24,907 nucleotides of DNA, from assembly GCA_005879655.1 (NCBI GenBank), contig VBJK01000235.1, positions 1-24,907 on the forward strand, written 5' to 3'. The DNA comes from Chloroflexota bacterium. Lineage in GTDB: Bacteria > Chloroflexota > Ktedonobacteria > Ktedonobacterales > Ktedonobacteraceae. The notes under the pieces are model-generated. The model saw nothing but the letters and a program-made list of their open reading frames with translations. It made no database searches and was not told the origin of the DNA. The position numbers and the translations under genes are program-made. Positions within the stretch are counted from its first letter, which is position 1. Every line of letters begins with the position of its first letter. Shown in pieces: positions 1-8,129 of this stretch.

Positions 1-647
1 TGCATATCGAGAATGGCCGCGTGAAAGACACGGAAACCATGCGCTTGAAAACAGGTCTGCGCCGTGCTATGGAGCAGTTTCGTCCTGGCGTTCGTCTCAC
101 GGGACAGCAAAATATCATGCTGACCGACCTGAGCGAGGAACAGCGCGGACCATTGGAAGTATTGTTACACGAGCATGGTATCGTCACTGATCCCAATGCC
201 GCTGGTGCATATCGTTTCGCAATGGCTTGCCCGGCATTGCCGACCTGTGGGTTAGCGGTAGCGGAGTCCGAGCGTATCCTGCCCTCGGTCGTCGAGCAGA
301 TTGCAGCAGAGTTGCGGGCGCTTGGTCTTGGCGACGAACCTATCAGTGTTAGGATGACTGGCTGCCCTAATGGTTGTGCGCGTCCGCACATGGGCGATAT
401 TGGTATCGTAGGGCGTAGTAAAGACCTTTATACTATTGCCATTGGCGGCGACTGGGTCAATACACGCATGAATGTGCTCTATGCATCCTCTGTCCATACT
501 AACAAGATTGCTGAGACGCTACGGCCCCTCTTCGTGTTGTGGAAAGCGGAACGTTTAGCACAAGAGACCTTTGGCGATTTCTGTCATCGTGTCGGTATTG
601 AGCAGCTAAAAGCGAAAGCCACCACATTAGCGGTGGCAGGCGATTAA
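1..647 (+). CDS. sir: Sulfite reductase (siroheme/4Fe-4S hemoprotein), C-terminal part
   Basis: The frame is open from base 3, so the gene starts upstream and only about 215 C-terminal residues are visible. Assimilatory sulfite reductases reduce sulfite to sulfide with six electrons in the cytoplasm. The two cysteine motifs that bind the 4Fe-4S cluster next to siroheme are present: CPALPTC (C-x5-C, about bases 228-248) and TGCPNGCARP (C-x3-C, about 360-389). The segments DIGIVGRS and FGDFCHRVG fit ferredoxin- or NADPH-type sulfite reductase better than nitrite reductase, but nitrite reductase is a close relative and cannot be excluded from the C-terminus alone. The siroheme synthesis genes follow on the same strand after a repeat cluster, which supports a siroheme enzyme. 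Confidence 0.88.
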   Translation, partial: HIENGRVKDTETMRLKTGLRRAMEQFRPGVRLTGQQNIMLTDLSEEQRGPLEVLLHEHGIVTDPNAAGAYRFAMACPALPTCGLAVAESERILPSVVEQIAAELRALGLGDEPISVRMTGCPNGCARPHMGDIGIVGRSKDLYTIAIGGDWVNTRMNVLYASSVHTNKIAETLRPLFVLWKAERLAQETFGDFCHRVGIEQLKAKATTLAVAGD

Positions 648-648
648 G

Positions 649-881
649 CGTAGCCGCGCAATTTATTGCGCCATGCACCATATACCCGCCCGTAGCCGCA
701 CAATTTATTGCGCATGTTTTATTATATTATGGATCTGGCGCAATGAATTGCGCAGCTACGGGTGATGTGGGTGTGCACGAGGGCAATGAATTGTGCAGCT
801 CTACGGGTGATGATGTGGGCAATGAATTGTGCAGCTACGGGTGATGTGGGTGTGCACAAGCGGAATTCATTGCGCGGCCAC
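649..881. repeat. Cluster of palindromic intergenic repeats
   Basis: Six copies of a short motif built on GCGCAATGAATTGCGC or its complement lie between the sulfite reductase and siroheme genes. Two copies (649-671, 691-713) read CGTAGCCGC.CAATTTATTG. Three copies (738-778, 782-819, 819-857) read the other way, as CAATGAATTG.GCAGC..TACGGGTGATG with a GTGGGTGTGCAC tail in two of them. A degenerate copy sits at 861-881. The core at 738-753 is itself an inverted repeat (GCGCAAT-GA-ATTGCGC). The facing orientation allows the two halves to fold on each other. No coding sequence is supported here. Confidence 0.75.
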
Positions 882-991
882 AAGTAACAGTGAGGAACCG
901 TAACCTATGGTATACTGTTACAAAAATATACCCGCCCAATAAGTGAGCATTGTCCAGCGCTGGCCTGATGTTCATCGAAAGAAGAGAATCT

Positions 992-1705
992 ATGCCCAAA
1001 TATTATCCTATTATGCTCGATGTGCGAGATCGACCAGCTATTGTGATTGGTGGAGATCGACTGGCAGCTGAAAAAGCCACAAACCTGCTCGCATGTGGCG
1101 CTCGTGTGACTGCTATCAGTCCAGCGTTCGGTGATGAGCTGCACGCTCTAGCAGAGCAGCATGTCCTTATGTTGCAGACAAAAAGCTACGAACCAGGCGA
1201 CCTGGCAGGGGCATTTGTTGTCGTTGCAGTCACGAGTGAACCACAGTTGATCGAAGCAATCTGGCGCGAAGCACAGCAACGCGGGCAATTGGTGAACATT
1301 GTCGATGTGCCCGCGCATTGTAATTTCATTCTGCCCTCAATATTGCGGCGTGGTCAGTTGACCATTGCCGTTTCTACAGAAGGGGCAAGTCCAAGCCTCG
1401 CCAAACGCATTCGCCAGCAATTGGAAGGGATCTTTCCGTCTGCCTACGATATGTATATGCAACTTGCCACCGTTGCGCGCACGCATATGCGGCGGCAGGG
1501 TATCACCTATGATCAACGCGACAACTTTTTCAGCGACTACTTCACCTCTGACATGCTTACACTCTTAAGTGAAGGCAAGGTAGCCGAGGCTATCATCGTA
1601 ACAGCAGAGTTATTACAACATCATGGGGTCGCTATAACGGCAGAAACGATTACCACAGACCTGAGAGAGGCAGCAACGAGCCATGACAGTTACACGACGG
1701 CCTGA
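992..1705 (+). CDS. Precorrin-2 dehydrogenase / sirohydrochlorin ferrochelatase (CysG N-terminal / Met8 type)
   Basis: This enzyme oxidises precorrin-2 to sirohydrochlorin with NAD+ and in many homologues also inserts iron, giving siroheme. The product is about 237 residues, normal for a stand-alone enzyme. The N-terminus YYPIMLDVRDRPAIVIGGD holds the Rossmann nucleotide-binding turn (VIGGDRLAAEKA). The central segment NIVDVPAHCNFILPS followed by GQLTIAVSTEGASPSLAKRI is diagnostic of the family. The ATG at 992 is chosen because GAAAGAAGAG lies 5-14 bases upstream; a TTG at 950 would add 14 poorly conserved residues. The 3' end overlaps the next gene by 23 bases, so the two are translationally linked. 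Together with the sulfite reductase upstream this makes a siroheme module. Confidence 0.9.
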   Translation: MPKYYPIMLDVRDRPAIVIGGDRLAAEKATNLLACGARVTAISPAFGDELHALAEQHVLMLQTKSYEPGDLAGAFVVVAVTSEPQLIEAIWREAQQRGQLVNIVDVPAHCNFILPSILRRGQLTIAVSTEGASPSLAKRIRQQLEGIFPSAYDMYMQLATVARTHMRRQGITYDQRDNFFSDYFTSDMLTLLSEGKVAEAIIVTAELLQHHGVAITAETITTDLREAATSHDSYTTA

Positions 1706-2588
1706 CCACAGGGCTATCATTGATGAAGAACGAAACCTCATTGCCTATCAGGCGAGCGAGCCTAAGCGTGGGAAAGTCTACCTCGTTGGTGCTGGTCCTG
1801 GCGATCCCGATCTCATGACGTGCAAAGGGTTACGCTGTTTACGTGAGGCTGATGTGGTACTCTATGATCGTCTGGTCAATGCGGCACTGTTAGCCGAGGC
1901 ACATGCGGGTGCTACGCTGGTCTTTGTTGGTAAAGGACCAAATCGCCATACGCTACCGCAAAAAGACATTAATATGCTGCTGATTACTTACGCGCAACAA
2001 GGAAATGTGGTTGTCCGTTTGAAAGGCGGCGATCCATTTATCTTTGGACGTGGTGGAGAAGAAGCCCAGGCATTAGCAGAAGTTGGTATTCCGTTTGAGA
2101 TTGTACCTGGCGTCAGTTCGGCAGTGGCTGTTCCTGCATATGCGGGTATTCCCGTGACCCACCGCGATTATGCCTCCTCTTTCACCATTGTTACAGGTCA
2201 TGAAGGGATGACTCACGACTCACCCCCAGTGAATTGGGAAGCCTTGGCCGCGCTTGGTGGAACCATTGTCGTGCTGATGGGTGTGAAGGGCCTGCCACAT
2301 TTTACTGAGCGGCTCATAGCAGGTGGCCTTGATCCTGCAACCCCCGCCGCAGTCATTGAGCAAGGTACGACACAGCAACAGCGGACCGTGACGGGGACGC
2401 TCGCCACTATTGCAGAAATCGCGGCTGATGCTAATATTGGTGCTCCTGCGTTAACCATTATTGGTTCAGTGGTCGAGTTACGTGAGCAATTGTTTCAATC
2501 CCTTCAACTCGGTGGAGAAAGGACATTGGCTCCCTCTGCCCTCTCAGAGGAGAAGTATACACATCAAATCATAAAAGGTCAAATATAA
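1683..2588 (+). CDS. cobA: Uroporphyrinogen-III C-methyltransferase (SUMT)
   Basis: The enzyme adds two SAM-derived methyl groups to uroporphyrinogen III to give precorrin-2, the branch point to siroheme and cobalamin. The 301-residue product carries the family signatures in order: KVYLVGAGPGDPDLMT (about residues 31-46), the SAM-binding GGDPFIFGRGGEE (about 115-127) and VPGVSSAVAVPAYAGIPVTHR (about 139-159). A roughly 30-residue N-terminal extension precedes the catalytic domain. The ATG at 1683 follows GAGAGAGG and lies inside the end of the preceding dehydrogenase gene. Its neighbour suggests a siroheme role; no cobalamin genes are seen here. A hairpin terminator follows at 2637-2675. Confidence 0.94.
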   Translation: MTVTRRPDHRAIIDEERNLIAYQASEPKRGKVYLVGAGPGDPDLMTCKGLRCLREADVVLYDRLVNAALLAEAHAGATLVFVGKGPNRHTLPQKDINMLLITYAQQGNVVVRLKGGDPFIFGRGGEEAQALAEVGIPFEIVPGVSSAVAVPAYAGIPVTHRDYASSFTIVTGHEGMTHDSPPVNWEALAALGGTIVVLMGVKGLPHFTERLIAGGLDPATPAAVIEQGTTQQQRTVTGTLATIAEIAADANIGAPALTIIGSVVELREQLFQSLQLGGERTLAPSALSEEKYTHQIIKGQI

Positions 2589-2636
2589 ATGCGCTAATGC
2601 AGTATACTAAGAAGGATCGCAAGATGAGAGCAAAAA

Positions 2637-2675
2637 AGAAAGGTCCTGATACACTGCTTATACCAGGACCTTTCT
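2637..2675. terminator. Bidirectional hairpin terminator between convergent genes
   Basis: Perfect 12-bp stem (AGAAAGGTCCTG at 2637-2648 with its complement at 2664-2675) around a 15-base loop. Read on the minus strand it is followed by a run of T, so it is a strong intrinsic terminator for the small minus-strand gene. On the plus strand the T-rich right arm may also stop the siroheme transcript. Confidence 0.8.
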
Positions 2676-2730
2676 TACTAACACAGATCTACCTGACAGT
2701 CATCCAAGAAACGCACTACTACAGCTTCCC

Positions 2731-2946
2731 CTAACTCATGCGCCGCGACAGCAGTTGTTTCGCTTGTTGAGCGCGTGAGTCTTCTTCCTGCTGTGCTTTG
2801 CGGAAAAACTGTGCTAATTCTTGATCTCCTCCCTGTTCCGCATCCTTTACATAAGTAGCATAGGTCTGTGCACCTTCCAGAGCATGGTAAAGCGCACTAA
2901 TCAGGTCATACTGCTCATTGGCAGTACTTGTCTGTTGTTGTGTCAT
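2731..2946 (-). CDS. Small ferritin-like helical protein (hypothetical)
   Basis: A 71-residue, soluble, strongly helical protein without signal peptide or cysteines. It resembles half of a ferritin-like or rubrerythrin-type four-helix bundle: helix one (about residues 11-33) has Glu and Tyr in YHALEGAQTYATY, and helix two (about 38-66) has a QQEEDSRAQQA stretch. Such short proteins would have to pair to make a bundle. Metal binding is a guess, since only scattered Glu residues suggest it. An AGGAG sequence lies about ten bases upstream of the ATG at 2946. The gene is monocistronic, with the hairpin at 2637-2675 downstream. Confidence 0.65.
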   Translation of the reverse strand: MTQQQTSTANEQYDLISALYHALEGAQTYATYVKDAEQGGDQELAQFFRKAQQEEDSRAQQAKQLLSRRMS

Positions 2947-3056
2947 ATGATAAAGTCTCCTGTATCTGCTATGCTTACCTGTGCATAAATTTTCATCGCT
3001 GTATCATTGTTAACCACGAATCCTGCTGCGGAAAAGTTTCTGTGGACTAGTCTGTG

Positions 3057-3821
3057 CTACTCGCCTACGGCCTCGCCCTGCAAGAACTTCATAACAACCT
3101 CATTAAATACTACAGGCCGATCAAACATACTGACATGACCAGCTTGCCTTATGAAGAAGAGGCGAGAGTGTTTCAATGCCTTACGCGCCAGTGGTGCGAT
3201 CTCTGGAGGGACCAGAGTGTCTTGCTCGCCCCAGATGAGCAAAGTGGGGGCACCAATAACATGCATATCTTCATAGATATCCCCCATCTGTGCTAACAGA
3301 GTATGGGCAGTTTGCAGAATCGTAAGTGGATTGGCACGCAGAGCGTCGTATACTAAAACCGGAAAGAATAAGGGCGTCATCTGACGCGTGGCTGATAGCA
3401 GTGGTACAACGAACTCGAAGACGTTACGCACATGGGGCAGGATGGCTGGCGAAACCAGAATCAAGCGCTCCACAACTTCCGGTCGCCGTGCTGCTATACG
3501 TATACAGATGTAGCCTCCCATCGAGTGTCCAATAAGATGCGCTCGTTCGATGCCAACCACTTCCATCCATTGTAATAACCATGATGTAGCCTCTTCTAAT
3601 ACGAAACGACTCCGAGGAAAGCGCATGGAGCCAAAACCTGGCAGATCGACCACATAGACCCGGTAAGCTTGAGCAAGATGCGGCGCATTGCGTATCCACC
3701 AGTGCATGGAACCTGAGAGGCCGTGTACGAAAATAATGGGGGTTCCTCGACCAGCCACCTGATAGTTTACACGTTTCCCATTGATAATAACTGTGCGCGT
3801 TTGTAGTTTGCTAGTATTCAT
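3057..3821 (-). CDS. Alpha/beta hydrolase
   Basis: A 254-residue cytoplasmic protein of the alpha/beta-hydrolase fold. The oxyanion-hole motif FVHGLSGS is at residues 31-38, the nucleophile elbow GHSMGG gives Ser100, the acid is Asp201 in WGEQDTLVPP, and the base is His229 in AGHVSMFDRP. The cap region (about 125-185) is short and hydrophobic. The catalytic triad is complete and spacing is typical of esterase, lipase or C-C hydrolase members, but substrate cannot be read from the sequence. It stands apart from its neighbours, with no obvious operon partner. Confidence 0.9.
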   Translation of the reverse strand: MNTSKLQTRTVIINGKRVNYQVAGRGTPIIFVHGLSGSMHWWIRNAPHLAQAYRVYVVDLPGFGSMRFPRSRFVLEEATSWLLQWMEVVGIERAHLIGHSMGGYICIRIAARRPEVVERLILVSPAILPHVRNVFEFVVPLLSATRQMTPLFFPVLVYDALRANPLTILQTAHTLLAQMGDIYEDMHVIGAPTLLIWGEQDTLVPPEIAPLARKALKHSRLFFIRQAGHVSMFDRPVVFNEVVMKFLQGEAVGE

Positions 3822-3850
3822 TCGTTAGCGCTGCGTACCAACAGAGGTAT

Positions 3851-3881
3851 GACGTAGCCCGCAGAAGGCTACGTCTTTTTT
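3851..3881 (+). terminator. Intrinsic terminator-like hairpin reading rightward
   Basis: Nine-base-pair stem (GACGTAGCC at 3851-3859, GGCTACGTC at 3867-3875), seven-base loop, then TTTTTTA. The T tract lies on the plus-strand side only, although both flanking genes run on the minus strand. It would stop a rightward transcript antisense to the hydrolase. Confidence 0.6.
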
Positions 3882-3931
3882 ATTGTTTGCTCGTTACCTC
3901 TTGCCTCCTCCTGCGTGGAGCAGAGGAAACA

Positions 3932-4438
3932 TTACGATGCAGTATTAGCTTGATCGCTTTGTGCGAGTACCAACAGCGCCTCTTCAGCCTCATCGGAGTC
4001 CTGAGCCAGAGCCAGCTTGACCATTAAGTCCTCAAGCACATCTGGTCTAGTAATCTGAGCAACGCGTTTGCTTGCCATTTGGCTCAATTGAGGAAAACGT
4101 TTCTGTTGCAGCATGAGTAGTTTTTGTCGTAAAGAACTCAAGCGAAGTTTTCGTTCCTTTTCGAGACCCTCTTCACGTCCCTCCTCGCGTGCTCTGCGTT
4201 CAATAGACTTATACATAGGAGTTTCGCGTAAGATATCATCAAGCATTTTAAATCTCCTCTCTAACCATTGTTGGTCATCAGGGCTTGTGAATGCTAGAGA
4301 TGCAAACAAGCTGGTTAAAGCCAATAACTCTCTAGCTATTGTATCATGGTTGGTAGTCAACCGTGCAATAATCTGCTCAACCACCTCTCTTCTCGTTCCG
4401 TCCTCACAGAACGGGATCAGGGGCAGTAAGCCACGCAA
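3932..4438 (-). pseudogene. Truncated Rpn-type (PD-(D/E)XK transposase-like) protein, C-terminal half only
   Basis: About 168 residues matching only the C-terminal half of the full-length family member at 18095-19123. The shared block LLPLIPFCEDG..REVVEQ aligns with YPLLPLTEDGKQLEVVDQ, followed by the helical region, a charged EEGREEG stretch and a C-terminal DVLEDLMVKLALAQDSDEAEEAL that matches the homologue's EQLQALVIKVSLAQDTHEARLAL. In-frame homology continues upstream of the TTG at 4438 for about 14 codons (LFAKNLRG) until an in-frame TAG at 4478-4480. The N-terminal nuclease domain is therefore missing. It is most likely a relic, though a short product could still be made. Confidence 0.72.
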
Positions 4439-4526
4439 ATTTTTCGCAAAAAGGTCTTTACTATGATCTAGACCATACTATACCATATATGCACATAGAT
4501 GTCTATTAAGAGATTGTAAAATTGTT

Positions 4527-4676
4527 CTAGATTAGCACAGCAACTCTGGCTAGCATATATTTCAGCTTTGCTTCGTGGGGCTGGAAGAAGGCCCCTGTGG
4601 CCTCCACTGTAGCGCGAAACTCCTCGGTAAGGTAGTATCTTCTTTTGTGCTCAAAATCCTTGTAGATTATGTGGGT
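4527..4676 (-). pseudogene. Start-less coding relic, unidentified
   Basis: A minus-strand frame, open for 49 codons between stops at 4677-4679 and 4527-4529, reads like the natural C-terminus of a protein (segments YYLTEEFRATVEATGAFFQP and AKLKYMLARVAVLI). It has no usable start codon near its beginning and overlaps the end of the FAS1 gene in another frame. It may be the tail of a methyltransferase-like or other enzyme left by a deletion. The family is not recognised, so this is tentative. Confidence 0.3.
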
Positions 4677-5211
4677 CTATATGAAGCGGTTGAGGAATGC
4701 AGGGAGGAAGAAGATGGAACGCGGCTTCACTGAGATGTGGCGGCCACAGGATGTGCTCTACGGTATGTATCATGCCATTGTCGGCCTCTTGCTGTACTCC
4801 GATCACTGGCACTCCCTGGACACGGAAGCCACGCGAGAACGAGACAAGCAGACGGGAATGAGCCACTGTGGCAAGTTCAACCACTGGCTCACGGCGCTGC
4901 GGTGGCGTGAGTGGAGCACCTGGAGGCTCTAGCGTAGATTTGCTAGCCTCTTGTTTGAGCATGGCCTGTGTCAGTTTCAGGGGGACAATGTGAGAGGCAA
5001 TCAGCGTCTGCAAGAGGGTGAGATTCTTGAGCAGATCGTAGATGACGCCTTGATGCCAGCGGTCAAATGCCTCGTCGCTAGGGGCGAAGAGTGTCACAGG
5101 CTGGTTGCCTTCCAGTACATATTCAAAGCCGACTGCCCGAACGGCTGTCAGCAGGTTGTGAAAGGTCACGGGCCAGTGTTGCCGTTGCAGGACGCTCAGG
5201 ATTGTTGGCAT
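4651..5211 (-). CDS. Fasciclin (FAS1) domain protein
   Basis: A 186-residue protein with one FAS1 domain, a fold used in adhesion and ligand binding. The two conserved blocks are visible: H1-like VTLFAPSDEAFDRW at residues 39-52 and H2-like NGMIHTVEHILWPP at 145-158, with HIVPLKL between them (74-80). Most bacterial FAS1 proteins are secreted, but no signal peptide or membrane segment is seen here, so it may be cytoplasmic. A proline-rich insert (about 94-108) interrupts the domain. GGAAGGAAG lies upstream of the ATG. It follows the small gene at 5229-5462 by 17 bases and is probably co-transcribed with it. Confidence 0.85.
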   Translation of the reverse strand: MPTILSVLQRQHWPVTFHNLLTAVRAVGFEYVLEGNQPVTLFAPSDEAFDRWHQGVIYDLLKNLTLLQTLIASHIVPLKLTQAMLKQEASKSTLEPPGAPLTPPQRREPVVELATVAHSRLLVSFSRGFRVQGVPVIGVQQEADNGMIHTVEHILWPPHLSEAAFHLLPPCIPQPLHIDPHNLQGF

Positions 5212-5228
5212 GCTTGCTCTTCCTTCCG

Positions 5229-5462
5229 TCAGTACCGGGATGCATCTTGCGCGGCGGGTTCGCCAGTTTCCTGATTGTATCCGACTTCCATCATTTGCTC
5301 AGGTCTAAGCTCATTGACGGGTCGCTCTCCAACTCCGGGCTGAACGACTAAAGGGCCTGGGTGCGACGTTGGCCAGCTGGGATAGCTAGCTGGCTCGTAC
5401 ACTGGCAGAGGACCGTTCTTTGCCTTGCGTTGCACTAATGAAGTGCTCTGTCTGCTTTCCAT
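5229..5462 (-). CDS. Small proline-rich hypothetical protein
   Basis: A 77-residue hydrophilic protein, rich in Pro, Glu and Gln, with no membrane segment and no recognised domain. A repeated flavour of VYEPASYPSWP and VVQPGVGERPVNEL suggests disorder. The ATG at 5462 is preferred over an upstream start at 5549 because AGAAAGGAAA sits just before it. It lies 17 bases upstream of the FAS1 gene on the same strand. Its function is unknown, and the short length and low complexity keep confidence moderate. Confidence 0.5.
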   Translation of the reverse strand: MESRQSTSLVQRKAKNGPLPVYEPASYPSWPTSHPGPLVVQPGVGERPVNELRPEQMMEVGYNQETGEPAAQDASRY

Positions 5463-5588
5463 GTCGTTTCCTTTCTCTTTTGCTTGGCCACTGGCAATCT
5501 TTGACATAGTGCTCACACGTTTCATTGAGGAGAAAGGTGACAGAACCACTCTTTTTTACAACAACGTAATTTTTGCCATGAAAAACTA

Positions 5589-5617
5589 TTGACAAGCCGC
5601 AAAGCGCATGGTAATAT
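5589..5617 (+). promoter_or_regulatory. Sigma-70-type promoter of the 5S rRNA gene
   Basis: TTGACA at 5589-5594 and TAATAT at 5612-5617, separated by 17 bases. Predicted start about 5624, some 30 bases before the mature 5S end, which fits a short processed leader. Confidence 0.8.
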
Positions 5618-5653
5618 ACACCATGTCAAACGAAACCGCTTGTATGCGCAGGC

Positions 5654-5773
<120 letters not shown>

Positions 5774-5816
5774 ACCCGCTCACATAGGCGGTTTTGTTTT
5801 TTACCTGTTAAGAGAC

Positions 5817-5872
5817 AAAAAGAGATCGAAAAAACGGTTGGTGTTGGCCAACCGTTTTTCCGATCTCTTTTT
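5817..5872. terminator. Large bidirectional terminator between 5S rRNA and the DUF4870 gene
   Basis: Long hairpin: A5-GAGATCG then an A-run and CGGTTGG (5817-5841), pairing with CCAACCG, a T-run, CGATCTC and T5 (5848-5872), around a six-base loop. Both sides carry T runs in their own reading direction, so it can end both converging transcripts. A weaker CCGC/GCGG hairpin with a T-rich tail lies just after the 5S at 5776-5803. Confidence 0.85.
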
Positions 5873-5877
5873 GGTAG

Positions 5878-6453
5878 TTACATGGTGCCTTGATTGGCGT
5901 ATTTCTCTGCATAATCGCCAATGACGGGCAACTTGTAGTACTCACCCCGGCTCGCTTTTACCATCATAATGATAAATATCACCAAGCTGGCTAAGGATAC
6001 TAAGCCATTGAGATAACCGAAGATGCCAACAGCACTTGACAGTACGCTCAAGACGATATAGACCACAGTAAAGGCCACTGAAAGGAGAATAGATTGCATC
6101 GCATGGAAGCGCACGAAACGATTCTGTTTCTCCATCAGGAAGAAGATAAGGCCAGTGATCCATCCGAAGAGGTAGCTCAACCAAGCTGCTGTATTCTGGT
6201 TCAGGCCCATCGAGGTCGTACCCTGCTGGCCATAAGGCGACTGGTAAGGAGCTTGCTGCCCGTATGGTGGCTGTTGGCCATAGGGAGCTTGCCCATAAGG
6301 TTGTTGGTAACTGCTATTCTGCTGCTGTCCAGAGCTGCTTGGTTGCCCGTAGCTACCATATTGTTGGCCACTATAGGGATCAGTTGGCTGTGATTGCTGG
6401 GGAGGGTAGCCACCTCCATAGGGAGCTTGTTGATTAGGATCTGGATAGTTCAT
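5878..6453 (-). CDS. DUF4870 membrane protein with Gln/Tyr/Pro/Gly-rich N-terminus
   Basis: A 191-residue protein in two parts. Residues 1 to about 78 are low-complexity, dominated by Gln, Tyr, Pro, Gly and Ser with YGQQ/PYGQ-type repeats, and are surely disordered. Residues 80-190 are a DUF4870 (Tic20-like) domain: TM1 about 88-107, the family block RFVRFHAMQSILLS at about 112-125, TM2 about 120-142, TM3 about 146-166, and a cytoplasmic tail with YKLPVIGDYAEKY. The role of DUF4870 proteins is unknown. GAGAGGAA lies upstream of the ATG. It converges with the 5S rRNA gene. Confidence 0.87.
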   Translation of the reverse strand: MNYPDPNQQAPYGGGYPPQQSQPTDPYSGQQYGSYGQPSSSGQQQNSSYQQPYGQAPYGQQPPYGQQAPYQSPYGQQGTTSMGLNQNTAAWLSYLFGWITGLIFFLMEKQNRFVRFHAMQSILLSVAFTVVYIVLSVLSSAVGIFGYLNGLVSLASLVIFIIMMVKASRGEYYKLPVIGDYAEKYANQGTM

Positions 6454-6551
6454 GATTAATATTCCTCTCTTTGTAATAATGATGAGTATAAAAACTTTAT
6501 CAGTGGGACGTTATCCATTTTTTTCTATAAACGAACTATGACGTAAATGTG

Positions 6552-8129
6552 CTAATCAGGATCGTCCCGTTGGGCTTGCGCATGTGGAAAGCAATCCTGC
6601 GAAAGGTGATCTGATGGCGGAATAATAAATGCTTGTGCATCATCATTTGGCTTATCCAGTTGGGGCCTTTCAGTTGCTGACTGCTCGGAACGCTGTTGCT
6701 TATTTTCATGGTGGGTAGGGAGATCCTTTGGACGCAAAGGTAAAGGATCTTGTTTTTTTGCCTGTTCTGATATTTCTCCCTTTTCCAGGATTGCAGGCTG
6801 TAATGCCACTTGAATTACTTGATCCATCGTTTCTACTGGTATGAAATTGAGTCTTTGCCGAATTTTTGCTGGTATCTCCGCTACGTCTTTCTGATTTTCT
6901 GCTGGGATGATTAAGTTCTTAATATTGGCCTGTTGTGCTGCGAGCACTTTTTCTTTCAGTCCACCAATGGGTAAGACATTACCGAGCAGTGTGACTTCGC
7001 CTGTCATGGCTATATCGCCGCGTACCGGGCGGCGTGTCAGTGCTGAGACTAAGGCAGTCGCAATAGTAATCCCAGCGGATGGACCGTCTTTAGGAATAGC
7101 ATTTTCAGGCAGGTGAATATGCAAGTCGGTGGTATCCTGAAAACTCGGTTCAATGTGCAGCTCGGTAGCGCGTGTGCGAATATAGGAGAGCGCGGTCTGT
7201 GCGGATTCACGCATCACATCGCCCAGTTGTCCTGTTACTTGTAAATCGCCTTTACCAACCATCGTGACAACTTCTACCGGCAATAAGATACCACCCATCT
7301 CTGTCCAGGCCAGCCCCATTGCACAACCAACCTTCGCCTTTTGTATATATTGTGCATTATTATAGCGAGGTGTGCCCAGAAATTGTTCCGTATTACTTGC
7401 CGTCAGGCGTATATGGGTATTGGGCTTTTCGAGCACACGCCGTGCGGCCTTACGACAGATATGCGCCAGTTGGCGTTCTAGATTGCGTACGCCTGCTTCG
7501 CGTGTATAGTTGGTGACGATACGCTGCATGGTCTGTTGCGGTATCTTTAATTGTTCAGCGGTCAAGCCGTGCTCGCTGAGCACTTTTGGCAAGAGATAAC
7601 GCAGACCAATGTTGACTTTTTCGTCGAGCATATAGCCTGGCAGGTCAATAATGTCCATGCGGTCGGCCAAAGCTCGTGGGATCTGATATTTGATATTGCC
7701 TGTGCAGATGAAGAAGACCTCGGAAAGATCAAAAGGCAGTTCCAGGTAATGATCGGTAAAGGTACCATTCTGTTGTGGATCGAGCACCTCCAACAGTGCC
7801 GCAGCTGGATCACCACGGTACTCCGCTGAGAGCTTGTCGATCTCGTCGAGTAAGAAGACGGGGTTACGCACACCGACCGTTTTCATGCTCTGAATAATAC
7901 GTCCTGGTAGCGCACCAACATAGGTACGACGATGGCCGCGAATTTCAGCCTCGTCGTGGACACCGCCAAGCGAAATACGGGCGAACTTGCGTCCAAGCGC
8001 TTTGGCAATCGAGTAACCGAGCGAGGTCTTACCAACACCCGGCGGGCCGATGAAACACAGGATCTGGCCCTGGCTCTCGCTTTTCGTCTGTCCACCACGA
8101 TTGGCACGCTGTAACCGTAATTGGCGCAC
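6552..8129 (-). CDS. lon: Lon protease, C-terminal fragment (AAA+ and protease domains)
   Basis: This frame carries the catalytic half of ATP-dependent Lon. Numbered from a GTG at 8129: Walker A GPPGVGKT at 28-35, Walker B VFLLDEID at 91-98, the block [16 protein letters not shown] at 55-70, catalytic Ser351 in PKDGPSAG and Lys392 in GGLKEK. A charged, Pro/Gln-rich tail of about 75 residues (451-525) follows the usual end and looks disordered. In intact Lon this half is fused to the N-terminal domain; here the two lie in different frames. No Shine-Dalgarno precedes the GTG, and a TGA lies just upstream in frame, so independent translation is doubtful. Confidence 0.88.
   Translation of the reverse strand: MRQLRLQRANRGGQTKSESQGQILCFIGPPGVGKTSLGYSIAKALGRKFARISLGGVHDEAEIRGHRRTYVGALPGRIIQSMKTVGVRNPVFLLDEIDKLSAEYRGDPAAALLEVLDPQQNGTFTDHYLELPFDLSEVFFICTGNIKYQIPRALADRMDIIDLPGYMLDEKVNIGLRYLLPKVLSEHGLTAEQLKIPQQTMQRIVTNYTREAGVRNLERQLAHICRKAARRVLEKPNTHIRLTASNTEQFLGTPRYNNAQYIQKAKVGCAMGLAWTEMGGILLPVEVVTMVGKGDLQVTGQLGDVMRESAQTALSYIRTRATELHIEPSFQDTTDLHIHLPENAIPKDGPSAGITIATALVSALTRRPVRGDIAMTGEVTLLGNVLPIGGLKEKVLAAQQANIKNLIIPAENQKDVAEIPAKIRQRLNFIPVETMDQVIQVALQPAILEKGEISEQAKKQDPLPLRPKDLPTHHENKQQRSEQSATERPQLDKPNDDAQAFIIPPSDHLSQDCFPHAQAQRDDPD

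Noticed and set aside
649..881. CRISPR-like array
   Set aside because: Repeats face both ways, unit length and spacing vary, and there are no unique equal-length spacers or cas genes.
5386..5595. 69-residue minus-strand ORF over the 5S promoter
   Set aside because: Runs through the 5S promoter region and overlaps the better supported small gene in another frame.
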